A stretch of DNA of 64,000 bases from positions 17,820,335-17,884,334 of the forward strand of contig CM075203.1 in assembly GCA_037577475.1 (NCBI GenBank), read 5' to 3'. The first letter of the stretch is position 1; the number at the start of each line of letters is the position of its first letter. The notes beneath the pieces were generated by a model. The model was given only the letters and a program-made list of their open reading frames with translations, searched no databases and was not told where the DNA came from. A program made the position numbers and the translations under genes. The DNA is from Chaunax sp. Z400 (Eukaryota; Chordata; Actinopteri; Lophiiformes; Chaunacidae). This document shows positions 1-10,611 of the stretch, in pieces.

Positions 1-984
1 ACAGAGGCCGCGTTCGCACTTATATTTGCTCAGCTCAATCAAAGGGCTTTGATGTTTTCATCATAATCACATGACGTCATGTGATGGAAAAAAAGGCTTT
101 TATCTGTGGTGCTTTGATCAATTATGTGCGCTTTGAAACATTCCTTTGTTGTTGTTGTTTTGTTTTGTTTTTGGAAATGGAAGAAAAAAAATTCAAAGTT
201 TAAAAAAAAAAACATGTACTTTTGCGAGATCCCGAGAGACTTTGCGGGACTTTTGCGTGTTCACGCAAACGTCTTCAGCATTAGATCATTGTACTTCCGG
301 ATCATTTCGGCACCATAGAAACATGGAAACAATTGTGGGAGCAGGTGATAGAAGAGGAGAGGGGGAGAGACACAGAGAGATAGAGAGAGGGAGACAGAGA
401 GGAGGAAGGAGCAAAGAGACAGAGGAGGAGATGAGGGGGAGATACCCTGCATCCAGATGAATGATGTAACACCTTTATGGCAGAGTCCCATCCGACACAA
501 CCAACAGATCCTTATCAGGCTGTGAACTTGTATGTCATGCAACCCAGATTAAAGTTCAGATTTGCCCGGTTATTTAAGAGAAATTGAGAACTTTAAAATA
601 TTAAATATTGCACATTATGTTTGGGTCACTTCATGGCATTTTCTAACAAATAATCTGTGTTGGCATCAATTTATAATGTGAGTTAAGACAGCAGTAAATG
701 AAAGGAAATATTCTGTTATACATTTTGAAAGCCAGGATATTAGGGCTTACAGGAAGAAGCTGGTCTTTTCAGGCCACATTTCACACAGGCCACAGAAGCA
801 TGGCGATTTTTAAACAGGATCTCACAGGTATCTTCAACATTACCTTTCATTGCCAGTTTTTCCTGAATGATCAAAAAGGTATAACTCTTTAATACCTTAA
901 TATCAACAGATAATTAACAATTCTGCCAGTGATGGACAACTCTGTAATCTCCCTCCTATTTACAATATGAAGATCAGCCCCAAA
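1..984. other. Gene-free stretch with a CRE palindrome
   Basis: No coding exon is recognisable here. Around 72-80 there is a perfect CRE palindrome (tgacgtca). It is followed by an A-rich run and a short segment (about 84-103) that resembles the promoter of the kinase gene at 2614-2645. A GA-rich low-complexity patch lies at about 355-440. The resemblance suggests a relic or duplicate of the kinase promoter, but no kinase exon follows it. Confidence 0.4.
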
Positions 985-1135
985 TGTGTGTGTGTGTGTA
1001 TCTGTGTGTGTCTGTGTGTGTGTGTATCTGTGTGTGTGTGTATGTGTGTGTTTGTGTATGTGTGTGTGTGTGTCTGTGTGTGTCTGTGTGGGTGTGTGTG
1101 TGTGTCTGTGTGTGTGTGTGTGTGTGTCTGTGTGT

Positions 1136-1173
<38 letters not shown>

Positions 1174-1357
1174 CTGTGTGTGTGTGTGTGTGTGCCTGTG
1201 TGTGTGTGTGTGTATCTGTGTGTGTGTGTGTGTGTGTATGTGTGTGTGTGTATCTGTGTGTGTGTCTGTCTGTGTGTGTGTGTGTCTGTGTGTGTCTGTG
1301 TGTGTGTGTGTGTGTGTCTGTGTGTGTGTGTCTGTGTGTGTGTGTGTGTGTGTGTAT

Positions 1358-1390
<33 letters not shown>

Positions 1391-1405
1391 CCTGTGTGTG
1401 TGCCT

Positions 1406-1485
<80 letters not shown>

Positions 1486-1494
1486 CCTGTGGCC
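985..1494. repeat. Imperfect (GT)n microsatellite, about 0.5 kb
   Basis: A long run of gt dinucleotides is interrupted by tctg, tatg and gcct variants, and ends in a pure (gt)n stretch of about 80 bp. It is open in several frames on both strands (His-Thr or Cys-Val repeats) only because it is simple repeat. It is not coding. Confidence 0.97.
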
Positions 1495-2590
1495 ATGTGT
1501 TAACTCGTGACTTAGACTTGATGACTTTCATAAACTTTGCTTTTTGTAAATATTGTAAATAGTTTTGTAAATATTGTAAATAATTGTTTTTTCCAGCAGT
1601 CCAGTTCTGTAGGGGTGGGAAGCTCTTTTTGTTGGCTCATCTTTTCTCCTGTTTTTCTTTTAGAAAAGTTTGCTTTACTTTAATGATAGGTAAGTTAGTG
1701 TGACCACCTGAAGCTTGTTTTGTTTCTTATTTTATTTTTCATTGCCGACCAATCAGCTTTGTCCTGAACTCATGGTTATTTAACTAATGGGTATCTTCAA
1801 AAGCCCATCAAGATCCACCTGTGTATATCTAGGGGTAAAAGCCAAAATCTAGTCCTTCACCATAACTCATACTCAGATTAGTTGGTTTGATTTAATAACC
1901 TGCTAAGAACAAAATACTCACAGCATGGAAAAGCAGTTTGCCAAGCAGCCATGTCCTGTTCTCAGATGTGACTGGAGGCAGATCCCAGGACAGTGCCAGC
2001 TCTCTGACGTTGTGCTTTTCTTCAGGTGATAAATCCGCTGTACCGTCCAGCTGTTATTGAAAAGTAGATAAGACCCTTAATTTGCACCGTCACGTGGCAT
2101 TTCATCACAAATTCAAAGAACATTCTAAGTGACATCAATCAATATAATTAAGTTTTTAAAGGATTTATTCAAGTTTGCTTTCAATAATACTTTAGAATTC
2201 CTTTTGTGATGTGATCGAAGAATTGTCTTACATTGAATTGCTGAATAGACATAAGATATTTCAGATTCAGATCACTTTATTTGTTGATCAATTGTTGATT
2301 TAATTGAGATCTATTGGGGCTTCTTCTGGGGATCCACCAAAGAGCACATGCAAGATTACTGGGCTCAGTCCACCAAGGCATGGCCCCCCATGTAGGAATG
2401 AATGGCCAATCATTCGACCAGCAACAACAAAAAAGTCACTCTCCAAAAGGAAAAGGTGGAGGGAATCAAGCGTTCCTTTTCACCCTCCACGGAGTGCATC
2501 ATAAAACAAAATCACAACACATCTGCAAAATAAATGGGGATAAAAATCATGACACATCCAATGAGTCTAAAAAAAATAAATAAATAAAAA
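1495..2590. other. Intergenic, nothing recognised
   Basis: AT-rich sequence upstream of the first kinase gene. I see no exon with family similarity and no RNA gene. Two short open frames at about 2304-2583 have no recognisable content. Confidence 0.5.
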
Positions 2591-2597
2591 ACACCCA

Positions 2598-2658
2598 TGA
2601 TGTCATCACACCATGATGTCATTGGAAAAAAGGCTTTGATCTTTTTCTGGTATAAAAG
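2598..2658 (+). promoter_or_regulatory. Promoter of HIPK-like gene: two CRE-like sites and TATA box
   Basis: Two tgatgtca CRE-like elements (about 2598 and 2614) are followed by a TATA box (tataaaag, 2651-2658). The TATA box is about 45 bp upstream of the ATG at 2703, so transcription would start at about 2680 with a very short 5' UTR. The segment from the second CRE-like site onward resembles sequence at about 72-103. Assignment is by motif only. Confidence 0.5.
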
Positions 2659-2702
2659 GTGACATCAATCCAAAACATTATTTTATATTTATATTTAACA
2701 GT

Positions 2703-4153
2703 ATGAACCAGCTGATCAAAGCCAAACACCAAGACAACCAGACAATGAACAAACGTGCAGAGATGACAGAGAAGCAGAAACCTGGTGAAGGTAAATGACC
2801 CTGAAGTCTGTAAGATAGCATGGCTACCATAACCTGTACAACTGGTTTCATACTCAGGTGTCAGACACAACAAAAATCTCACTGTTTTAGTCAACTAAAT
2901 ATCGTAGCTTTGCGTGTAGCTAGACGGACAACGGAGAAAGACTGACGTGGAGACAGAATCACGGCTGAAAGCTAAATAGCCCTGATTTATTAACCTGGCC
3001 GGAGCACAGCTAACCCTTGAGGTTGAGGTGTCCCCGGGAAAACAATTCCCTGTCACATTTGTGTAATTACTGTATATTACTTATTTGAAAATCAACTTTT
3101 CCACATCTTATTCACCAACAGATGAGCTCAGCAATACGGAAGAAGAAATAAACAGTTGTGTGACCAAATTGATGACCTACCTGAAAATGGCTGAAGCACA
3201 GGGTGAAAACCCTAAAAGGTAACAGGCTCATTTTTTACTATTTGAATAATTATGTAAGTGTGTCCTTCATTACATATTTTAGCAATGATGTATCAGTATT
3301 TTTTAAAAGGCATTCACCCATTTAGTCAAACTCATCATCTACATGTTAGCCCTGCACACAGTTATTTTTTCATAGGGTGCTGTAACTGAGTTTCAGGAAT
3401 TCTCTTATGTGGTTGTGGTATACAGGCTAGTAAAGTGAAACTATGTCAATATGAGAGATGAGCAATTCTGATATACTATGGTTTCTAACGTGACAGTTAA
3501 TGCAATGCTAAACTTTACAAGAAATACGTTTCCTCTTTTTCAACTATTATTTTATTTTTTCCCCATTATGTTCACATTGACAGTCATTCAGATTGATAGA
3601 TGACAACACTAATTCTCTCAGTGAAAGTGGATGAGAAGTGGTTTTGATTTGCATGTTCATTGCTCTGACATTGTCCTTCTGTCCAGATTCCACTCCACCG
3701 ACGTTTTACTGATGAAGGTTGGTGAAGGCCGCTTTTGTGATGTGTTCACGTGTCTTGATAAGACAACAAAAATGAAAGTGGCAGTGAAGATCTTCAAGGA
3801 CACCTGTAAAAAGGAGGACATAGAGAAAGAGGTAGATTTTTGGACTCCATCTGATTCTTTTGACAGACACTACATTCCTTTATTTGATTTTAACCACATG
3901 TGTCTGTGTGTCTCTTTCTCACCAGGTGTCCATGTTAGAGGAGATTTCTCTCGGGAATCCATCCAACAAATTCAGTGTCAGATTACTTAAGCAGTGTGAG
4001 CACGATGGACGGACCTGTCTCGTATTTGAGAAGCTGGAGAAGAACCTTGAAGTGTCGTTAAACGGGAACAAAACATTTTTGTGTTTTATTAGATCTATAG
4101 CAATACAGGTTTGTTTAATTACCTCCAACATGGAGCTGATGTTTTCACTGACA

Positions 4154-4185
<32 letters not shown>

Positions 4186-6152
4186 TAGCAGGATTACACA
4201 AAAACTACACAGATTTTGATGAAACTTGGTGGGAAGGTTGGGGGTATGGCAGGAAGAACACATTAAGATTTGGAGTGGATCTGGATAAAGGGGCAGATTT
4301 TTTAAAAACTTTTATTGCAAGATGGGCTTTTTAAAAATCATTTCCATCCATGATGTCTTTGTGACATGTGACTATGGAGAAACTGAGGCCCCGTTCACAA
4401 TGCAACAGTTTTGTTAAAAACAGAAAAGCTTTTCCTTTGCATTTCAAAAAAGTTGCGTGTTTATTTGATAGTGGTGTGAAAAAAGTCGTCATGTACACGG
4501 ATCTACAAAAATGGCTGAAAATGTGTTCCATGCAAGCCAGACCAGTAGTTTGCTGTGTAACCTTTCAAATCAACACCCCAGAATGTCAGAATGTCAGTGT
4601 TGCCATGTCATCACAGTTTGCATTGGAGTTGTGTTTTTCCAGTTTACACAGTGACATTTTCAAAAGAATGATTTTCAGTCTGCCAAAAGGCTGTTGTTGT
4701 GTAACTGAACAAACAGCAACTACAGTTTACCGTTATAAGCAAGACCAATTTCATAAACGGCACATGTAAATGCACATTTGCATTCTATTGTGAGCCCTTC
4801 TACTTTGAACCAATGTATTGTTCTATGTACTGTATCTGCTGCCCATCAATGAAAACCCCAACCTGAACCCTAGAACTGAATCCCAAACTTGTCCCCTCTT
4901 GTTTGTTCCTGCAGCTGTTTCTGGCTTTGGATGAACTCAAGGCTGTTAATATCCTGCATGCTGACATCCATCCAAGAAATATCGCGCATGTCAATGACGG
5001 GTCCAGGCCCTTCTACGTAAACTTAATAGACTTTGGCATGGCTATTAAAGCTTCAGATGCCCAGCCTGGAATGGAACTTCAGACACTTGAGTACAGGTAC
5101 TTTTATCCTGCCACACATCCATTAGTCTCAGACAGCTTATATAATTTTAAACATCAACGTTGTTGTCTTGATCTTCATAGCTTGCACCCATTTCTCATCT
5201 TTGGCTCTTGTCTTCCCTCCTCAGGGCTCCAGAGATTTTTCTTGGCCTGCCCTTCACTGAGGCCATCGATGTGTGGGGAGTCGGCTGCATCCTGGCCCTC
5301 CTCTACCTGGGTCACAACCTCTTCTCTGCTTCCTCTGAGGAACAGATGGTAGGTCAACTACTTCAGATTAATGCACACAGCCAAGTGGGGACTTTCTGCC
5401 CAATGTCAAATGATGTGACTCTTTTATCTGCAGGTACAGCGTATTGTTGAGCTGCTAGGTCAGCCGGAGGACCACCTGCTCCGTTCTGGCAAATATACCC
5501 AGCGTTATTTCATGGAAGATGAAGCTGCTGATGGTCCTACATGGAGGCTAAGGGTTGAGTAACCATGTTCTACTTTGTTTGAATTGATTGTTTTATTTAA
5601 ACTCTTTTAAATTGGCTCTCATACATATGTTGACTCTTTAGAATCCAGGAAAGCAGAATAACTCCACTGACAAGTTCAACTGTCTGGACGACCTGGTTCA
5701 TGTAAGCACTTCCTGTTGTATCAGTTAAGATTGGAACAGTAGGAAGGGACTGAGCTAACGGAACTGAATCTGTTTCCAGATCCAGATAGAGAAAATTGAA
5801 TCTGATATAGAATATGAGGACAAGATCGCTCTTGTGGACTTACTGAAACAGCTGCTGCATGTCGACGCAAATCAGAGAATCTCTGCCCGTCAAGCTCTGA
5901 AGCATCCATTCATCACAATGGACCACATGACCAATCACTTTGTGGATGATTACTAGTAAGTGACTGTGTGTCTGCAAGTGGACATCACATATTGTTGGAT
6001 GGACTAATTGCTTTATTGATTGATTGATCCACTAACTGATTGTCATACTTATTCCAGTGTGACCATGTCCGAAGACGCCATGGACTGCTCAGCGTTGTCA
6101 GAATACTTAGAGGACAAGTCAGCAAATTGGACACCTTTCCAAGAGTTCCATG
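2703..6152 (+). CDS. HIPK-like protein kinase, module 1 (10 exons)
   Basis: Exons read by splice sites and continuous frame: 2703-2790, 3122-3218, 3687-3831, 3926-4108, 4915-5096, 5225-5348, 5434-5553, 5642-5701, 5780-5955, 6058-6152 (about 423 residues). The kinase fold is clear: glycine loop VGEGRFCDV at about 73-81, VAVK lysine at 96, catalytic loop HADIHPRN at 186-193, DFG at 210-212, then APEIFLGLPFTEAIDVWGVG. HAD in place of HRD and APEI-LGLPF-EAID are hallmarks of homeodomain-interacting protein kinases. The HIPK LKPEN has become IHPRN, so the catalytic-loop Lys is His and activity is doubtful. The exon ending at 5955 is cut inside TA|GTAAG, so a retained intron would stop translation at once. 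The last exon ends in phase 1 and no terminal exon is seen before 7838. It therefore either joins module 2 or ends by read-through at a tag at 6166-6168. The start at 2703 follows a TATA box. The N-terminal exons are acidic and unrecognised. Confidence 0.8.
4155..4330 (+). repeat. (TGTC)n plus dispersed fish repeat in kinase intron
   Basis: A (tgtc)n run is followed by a segment of the type ...agcaggattacacaaaaact...gatgaaacttggtggga... Related sequences recur at about 12880-13140, 28800-28930, 43795-43900 and, reversed, 51710-51910 and 58380-58460. This looks like a degenerate interspersed repeat family whose class I cannot assign. The following intron sequence (about 4380-4560) also looks repeat-derived. 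Confidence 0.55.
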
Positions 6153-6168
6153 GTATGTTTTATGTATA

Positions 6169-7134
6169 GTGAAATATACAGTATTTACCTCATTTAATCA
6201 GGACACCACACAACTTCATATTGGGAATATTCATTTAAATAATCAATTGATTATTCAGTTTATTCAGTAATAGTCCAATGTCTAAAAATCAAAAGTTCTC
6301 ATGCACATTGACCTTAGTTTCTCTGTTGACTTGTTAAAAAATAAACTATAAAAATAGCGTTTCAAAGATGAGGTAAATTAGGTTAAAGAGCTTCGATTAA
6401 AACAGAATAAACATAAACAAAAGAGAAAGAGAGAAAAACACGAGGCCTGGGATAGGAGAGGGCCTGAGTGGGGGGGGGTGGAAGAGCTGCAGAGTCGTGG
6501 CTGGATAGAGAGGAAAGCACAAAAAACCAAGACAAAGGAATTCAGCCCAATTTATAACCTCTGGGGATGTTGGAACGTAGAGGTGGAGACAGTCTCTTCA
6601 CCTTTCATCCTCCTTTCATTTTCTTAAGAGATAAGGACTTTATTTAGTTGGAATGAGTTCATTTGACGTGCATTTTATGAACACACAACATCTCTTAACA
6701 TCTTCCATCATGGCCCACAAACAACATAACAGTGATGTAAGGGTATTGCAAGATTTTATATGGAGAAAAATTTACTTACTTATATAAACAAGAGTTTAAC
6801 CCTATCTTACAATGGTGGCATACAGAAATATATAATCTGAGCGATTAATACTTTTGACCTTAGTTGTGGAGAGTTTGTGTGCAGACGTTGGGTTCATAGG
6901 CAGGTCTCATGATATATTTATTGCAGTGAGACCATTTATCTCACCATGGAAAAAATGGGAGATCCAATGGTTGCTTGTTTTAATTAAACAGGCTATAGGC
7001 CTTTTCTCGCTACATGTGTCAGCGCTATAGGCTACCCTCTGCTGCCAATAGTGACATTTTGGAAAATATTGGAAACATTGTTTAAAATGTAGAAGTTACT
7101 CAAAAAGTTACTGAAGTAACTGAACTTCAAGTAA
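6169..7134. other. Gene-free stretch between the two kinase modules
   Basis: AT-rich sequence without a recognisable exon. An aataaa lies at about 6338 in an A-rich context and could be a poly(A) signal for module 1, but such hexamers are common in AT-rich DNA. If module 1 splices onto 7838 this is intron. Confidence 0.4.
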
Positions 7135-7797
7135 GACTGAACACAGACTAAACACAGACTGAACACAGACTGAACACAGACTGAACACAGACTAAACACA
7201 GACTGAACACAGACTGAACACACAGACTGAACACAGACTGAACACTGACTGAACACAGACTGAACACAGACTGAACACACAGACTGAACACACAGACTGA
7301 ACACAGACTGAACACAGACTGAACACACAGACTGAACACAGACTGAACACACAGACTGAACACAGACTGAACACAGACTGAACACACAGACTGAACACAG
7401 ACTGAACACACAGACTGAACACAGACTGAACACACAGACTGAACACACAGACTGAACACACAGACTGAACACACAGACTGAACACAGACTGAACACACAG
7501 ACTGAACACAGACTGAACACACAGACTGAACACTGACTGAACACAGACTGAACACAGACTGAACACACAGACTGAACACACAGACTGAACACACAGACTG
7601 AACACAGACTGAACACACAGACTGAACACAGACTGAACACACAGACTGAACACAGACTGAACACAGACTGAACACACAGACTGAACACTGACTGAACACA
7701 GACTGAACACAGACTGAACACACAGACTGAACACAGACTGAACACAGACTAAACACAGACTGAACACAGACTGAACACACAGACTGAACACACAGAC
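7135..7797. repeat. Minisatellite, mixed 12/14-bp units
   Basis: About 50 units of cagactgaaca with either ca or caca spacers, mixed irregularly, plus a few actgactgaa variants. It is open in all three frames of the - strand (VFSLCSVCVQ-type repeats) purely through its composition. It lies immediately upstream of the acceptor at 7837. Confidence 0.95.
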
Positions 7798-7837
7798 TTC
7801 ACATTCTTCATCTCCATGTTGACCTTTTTCCTCACAG

Positions 7838-10507
7838 TTTTATCGACATATTGGGACCAGGAAGGTAGAATTATATTGCACGGCAGCTCTTCTAACTACA
7901 CTGTCCTGAAGAAGCTTGGTGAAGGCGCCTTTAATTATGTGGTCAAGTGCCAAAACAACACAACAAAAGAGGAAGTGGCAGTGAAGATCCCCAAATTGGA
8001 TAATATCAATATGATGCCCCCAGAGGCAGAGGTAGATTTTTGGACTCCATCTGATTCTTATGACACACAGTACATTCCTTTTATTTGATTTTGTATACTT
8101 AACCACAGTTTGTACTATGTAATGTGTCATCTCTCTCTTTCCTGCCCAGTTGGCCACCATGAAAGAGATTAATGCCAGGAATCCAGACAGCAATTACATA
8201 ATCAAGTTCTTAGACCTGTGTGAGTACCGTGGACGGACCTGTCTCGTATTTGAGATGCTGGACACGAGCATCCTCAATGACATATACGACCATGGGAAAT
8301 TGACTCTGCGTTCTATTAGACCTATTGCAAAGCAGGTTTGTGTCATTTTAATATGGAACCAATGTATTGCTCTATGTACTGTATCTGCTGCTTATCAATG
8401 AAGACTCAAACTCTAACCCTAATCCTAAACATCAGCAAATGGAAAACTTAATCCCAAACTTGTCCTGTCTTGTTTCTTCCTGCAGCTGTTCCTGGCTTTG
8501 GGTGAACTCAAGGCTATAAATATCCAACATTATGACATCCATGAGGGAAATATCATGTTTGTCGACAAGCAGAACCAGCCCCACAGGGTAAAATTAATAG
8601 ACTTTGGCTCGGCCTCTAAAGATAAGAAGGACTTGGATGAGGCTGTGGATGAGGTCGTGGATGAGGTCGTGGATGACACCGTGGATGAGGTCGTGGATGA
8701 GGCTGTGGATGAGGCCAAGCCTTCGGTCGACGATGAGAACGTCTGTAGGCCCGTCTATACAAGCACTGATATGTCGTCAGTCGGCTGCGTCCTAGCCTTC
8801 CTCTACCTGGAAGAACGTGTTTGCGATGATTTTGATATTGACTATGAACTAGGCCTACGTGAGGAAAGTGAAAGTGAGGAATGGGTACGGGAACATGAAA
8901 GTGAGGAAAGTGAAAGTGAGGAAAGTGAAAGTGTACACAGCCAAGTGGAAACTATTTCCCAAACGTCAGAGAATAACTCCACTGACCAGCCCAGCTGTCT
9001 GGAAGACGTGGTTCATGTAAGCACTTTCTGTTGTATCCGTTTGAAACAGCACTAGTTAATAATTACCTGTCTCTGAAAGGAAGGGACCGGATTAATTTAT
9101 CTGTATCTGTTTCCAGGATAATTCAACAGACACTGATGCTGAATCTGAGGACCTGGTTCATGTAAGCACTTTCTGTTGTATCCGTTTGAAACAGCACTAG
9201 TTAATAATTACCTGTCTCTGAAAGGAAGGGACTGGACTAATTTATCTGTATCTGTTTCCAGGTGAATTCAAGAGACAGTGATGCTGAATCTGAGGACCTG
9301 GTTCATGTAAGCACTTTCTGTTGTATCCGTTTGAAACAGCACTAGTTAATAATTACCTGTCTGAAAGGAAGGGACTGGACTAATTTATCTGTATCTGTTT
9401 CCAGGTGAATTCAAGAGACAGTGATGCTGAATCTGAGGACCTGGATCATGTAAGCGCTTTCTGTTGTATCCGTTTGAAACAGCACTTGTTAATAATTACC
9501 TGTCTCTGAAAGGAAGGGACTGGATTAATTTATCTGAATATGTTTCCAGGTGAATTCAACAGACAGGGATGCTGAACCTGAGGAACTGATGGCCATTGAA
9601 GAACGTGAGGACAGGATTGCTTTTGCAGACCTACTGAAACAGATGATGCATTTCGACGAGAATCAGAGAATCTCTCCCTGTCAAGCTCTGCAGCATCCAT
9701 TCATCACAATGGACCACCTGATCAATCGCTTTGAGACCAATGATTAGTAAGTGACTGTGTGTCTGCTAGTGGACATCACATATTGTTGAATGGATTAATT
9801 TATCGATTGATTGACTAACTGATTGTCATACTTATTCCAGTCTGGAAGCCTCCCAAGCTATCATGAATGAGTGCCCACTGTTTTCAACAGACACAGTGAA
9901 GGGCTCCTCAGGTTGCCCACCAGAACAAAAGTCCTCTGGCCCCAGAAAATTGCTGCAAAGGATTCACAGATTCTTTTGTAGAGTCAAGAAGTCTGACGTA
10001 AAAATACCTACCGTCCCAGATAAAAACAATCCAGAAGTCTGCTTATCTGGTGGAGGACTACCTCAATGCTTCAATGATGAAGATTTAACTACTGCCAGAT
10101 CTTCTGAAGGAGCTAAACCGACAGACGTCACTCCTGCAGTCTCAGCCTCGTCTGGAGGCCTCAGGAAATTGCTGCAGAGGATTCAGAGATTCTTTCGTCG
10201 AGTCAAGTTGTCTGACGGAAAAATACCGACAGTCCCAGATGAAAACGATCCAGATGTCTGTCCTTCTAATGGAGAAATACCTCCCGTCTCAGATCAAGAC
10301 AATTCAGAAGTCTGCGTATCTGGTAGAGGATTACCTCAATGCTTCAATGATGAAGATTTAACTGCCAGATCTTCTGAAGGAGCTAAACCAACAGACTTCA
10401 CTCCTGCTGTCTCAGCCTCGTCTGGAGGCCTCAGGAAATTGCTGAAGAGGATCTCCAGAGTCAAGAATTACCTTTGCTGCTGCTTGCATCCCGATGTGGA
10501 GGACTAA
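7838..10507 (+). CDS. HIPK-like pseudokinase, module 2, with acidic inserts and repeated basic tail
   Basis: Exons: 7838-8031, 8150-8335, 8486-9016, 9117-9161, 9262-9306, 9405-9449, 9550-9746, 9841-10507. The glycine loop LGEGAFNYV, VAVK, HYDIHEGN and KLIDFGSAS match HIPKs closely, but HRD/HAD is HYD and LKPEN is IHEGN. Directly after DFGSAS comes an acidic run of (E/D)(V/A/T)VD units. The APE/P+1 segment is missing and the chain resumes at STDMSSVGCVLAFLYL (the HIPK AIDMWSLGC helix). A SESEE-rich stretch follows. The exon 8486-9016 covers what are four exons in module 1. The final exon carries tandem copies of a basic helix (RKLLQRIQRFFRRVK type) and ends CCCLHPDVED. An acceptor (ctcacag) precedes 7838. 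An in-frame ATG at 7816 would give 643 residues if the module has its own start, while splicing from 6152 keeps frame and gives 1,059. Likely catalytically dead; function unknown. Confidence 0.8.
8636..8715 (+). repeat. 12-bp coding repeat (EVVD units)
   Basis: About six and a half units of gaggtcgtggat and variants encode EAVD/EVVD/DTVD repeats. The run sits exactly where the activation segment of the kinase should be, after KDKKDLD. Expansion of a short acidic codon repeat replaced this segment. Confidence 0.9.
9017..9549 (+). repeat. Tandem array of 45-nt exons with about 100-bp introns
   Basis: A unit of about 145 bp (intron of about 100 bp, from gtaagcactttctgttg to tgtttccag, plus a 45-nt exon) is tandemly repeated. 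The exons at 9117, 9262 and 9405 read DNSTDTDAESEDLVH, VNSRDSDAESEDLVH and VNSRDSDAESEDLDH. The following exon (9550) starts with VNSTDRDAEPEEL. Every unit keeps good splice sites and phase 0-0, so any number can be included without frame change. Confidence 0.92.
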
Positions 10508-10605
10508 TTATATTGTCAGATATAATCAGACTGACTAAAGCAAATGTGTAATTAATGACTTGGGGGAAGAGCTTTCAAAGTTGATAACATGGCATTTTAA
10601 AGTTC

Positions 10606-10611
10606 AATAAA
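10606..10611 (+). terminator. Poly(A) signal of HIPK-like gene
   Basis: An aataaa hexamer lies about 100 bp after the stop codon at 10505-10507, at the expected distance for a short 3' UTR. Confidence 0.65.

Noticed and set aside
960..1562. Long overlapping open frames of His-Thr or Cys-Val on both strands
   Set aside because: Produced by the (GT)n microsatellite; no frame preference, no codon variation.
4368..4769. Open frame of 133 residues in a kinase intron
   Set aside because: The sequence resembles a dispersed repeat and sits between two well-supported exons.
7032..7791. Open frames of about 200 residues on the - strand (CSVCVQSVFSL repeats)
   Set aside because: All three frames are open because the minisatellite unit lacks stops; not protein-like.
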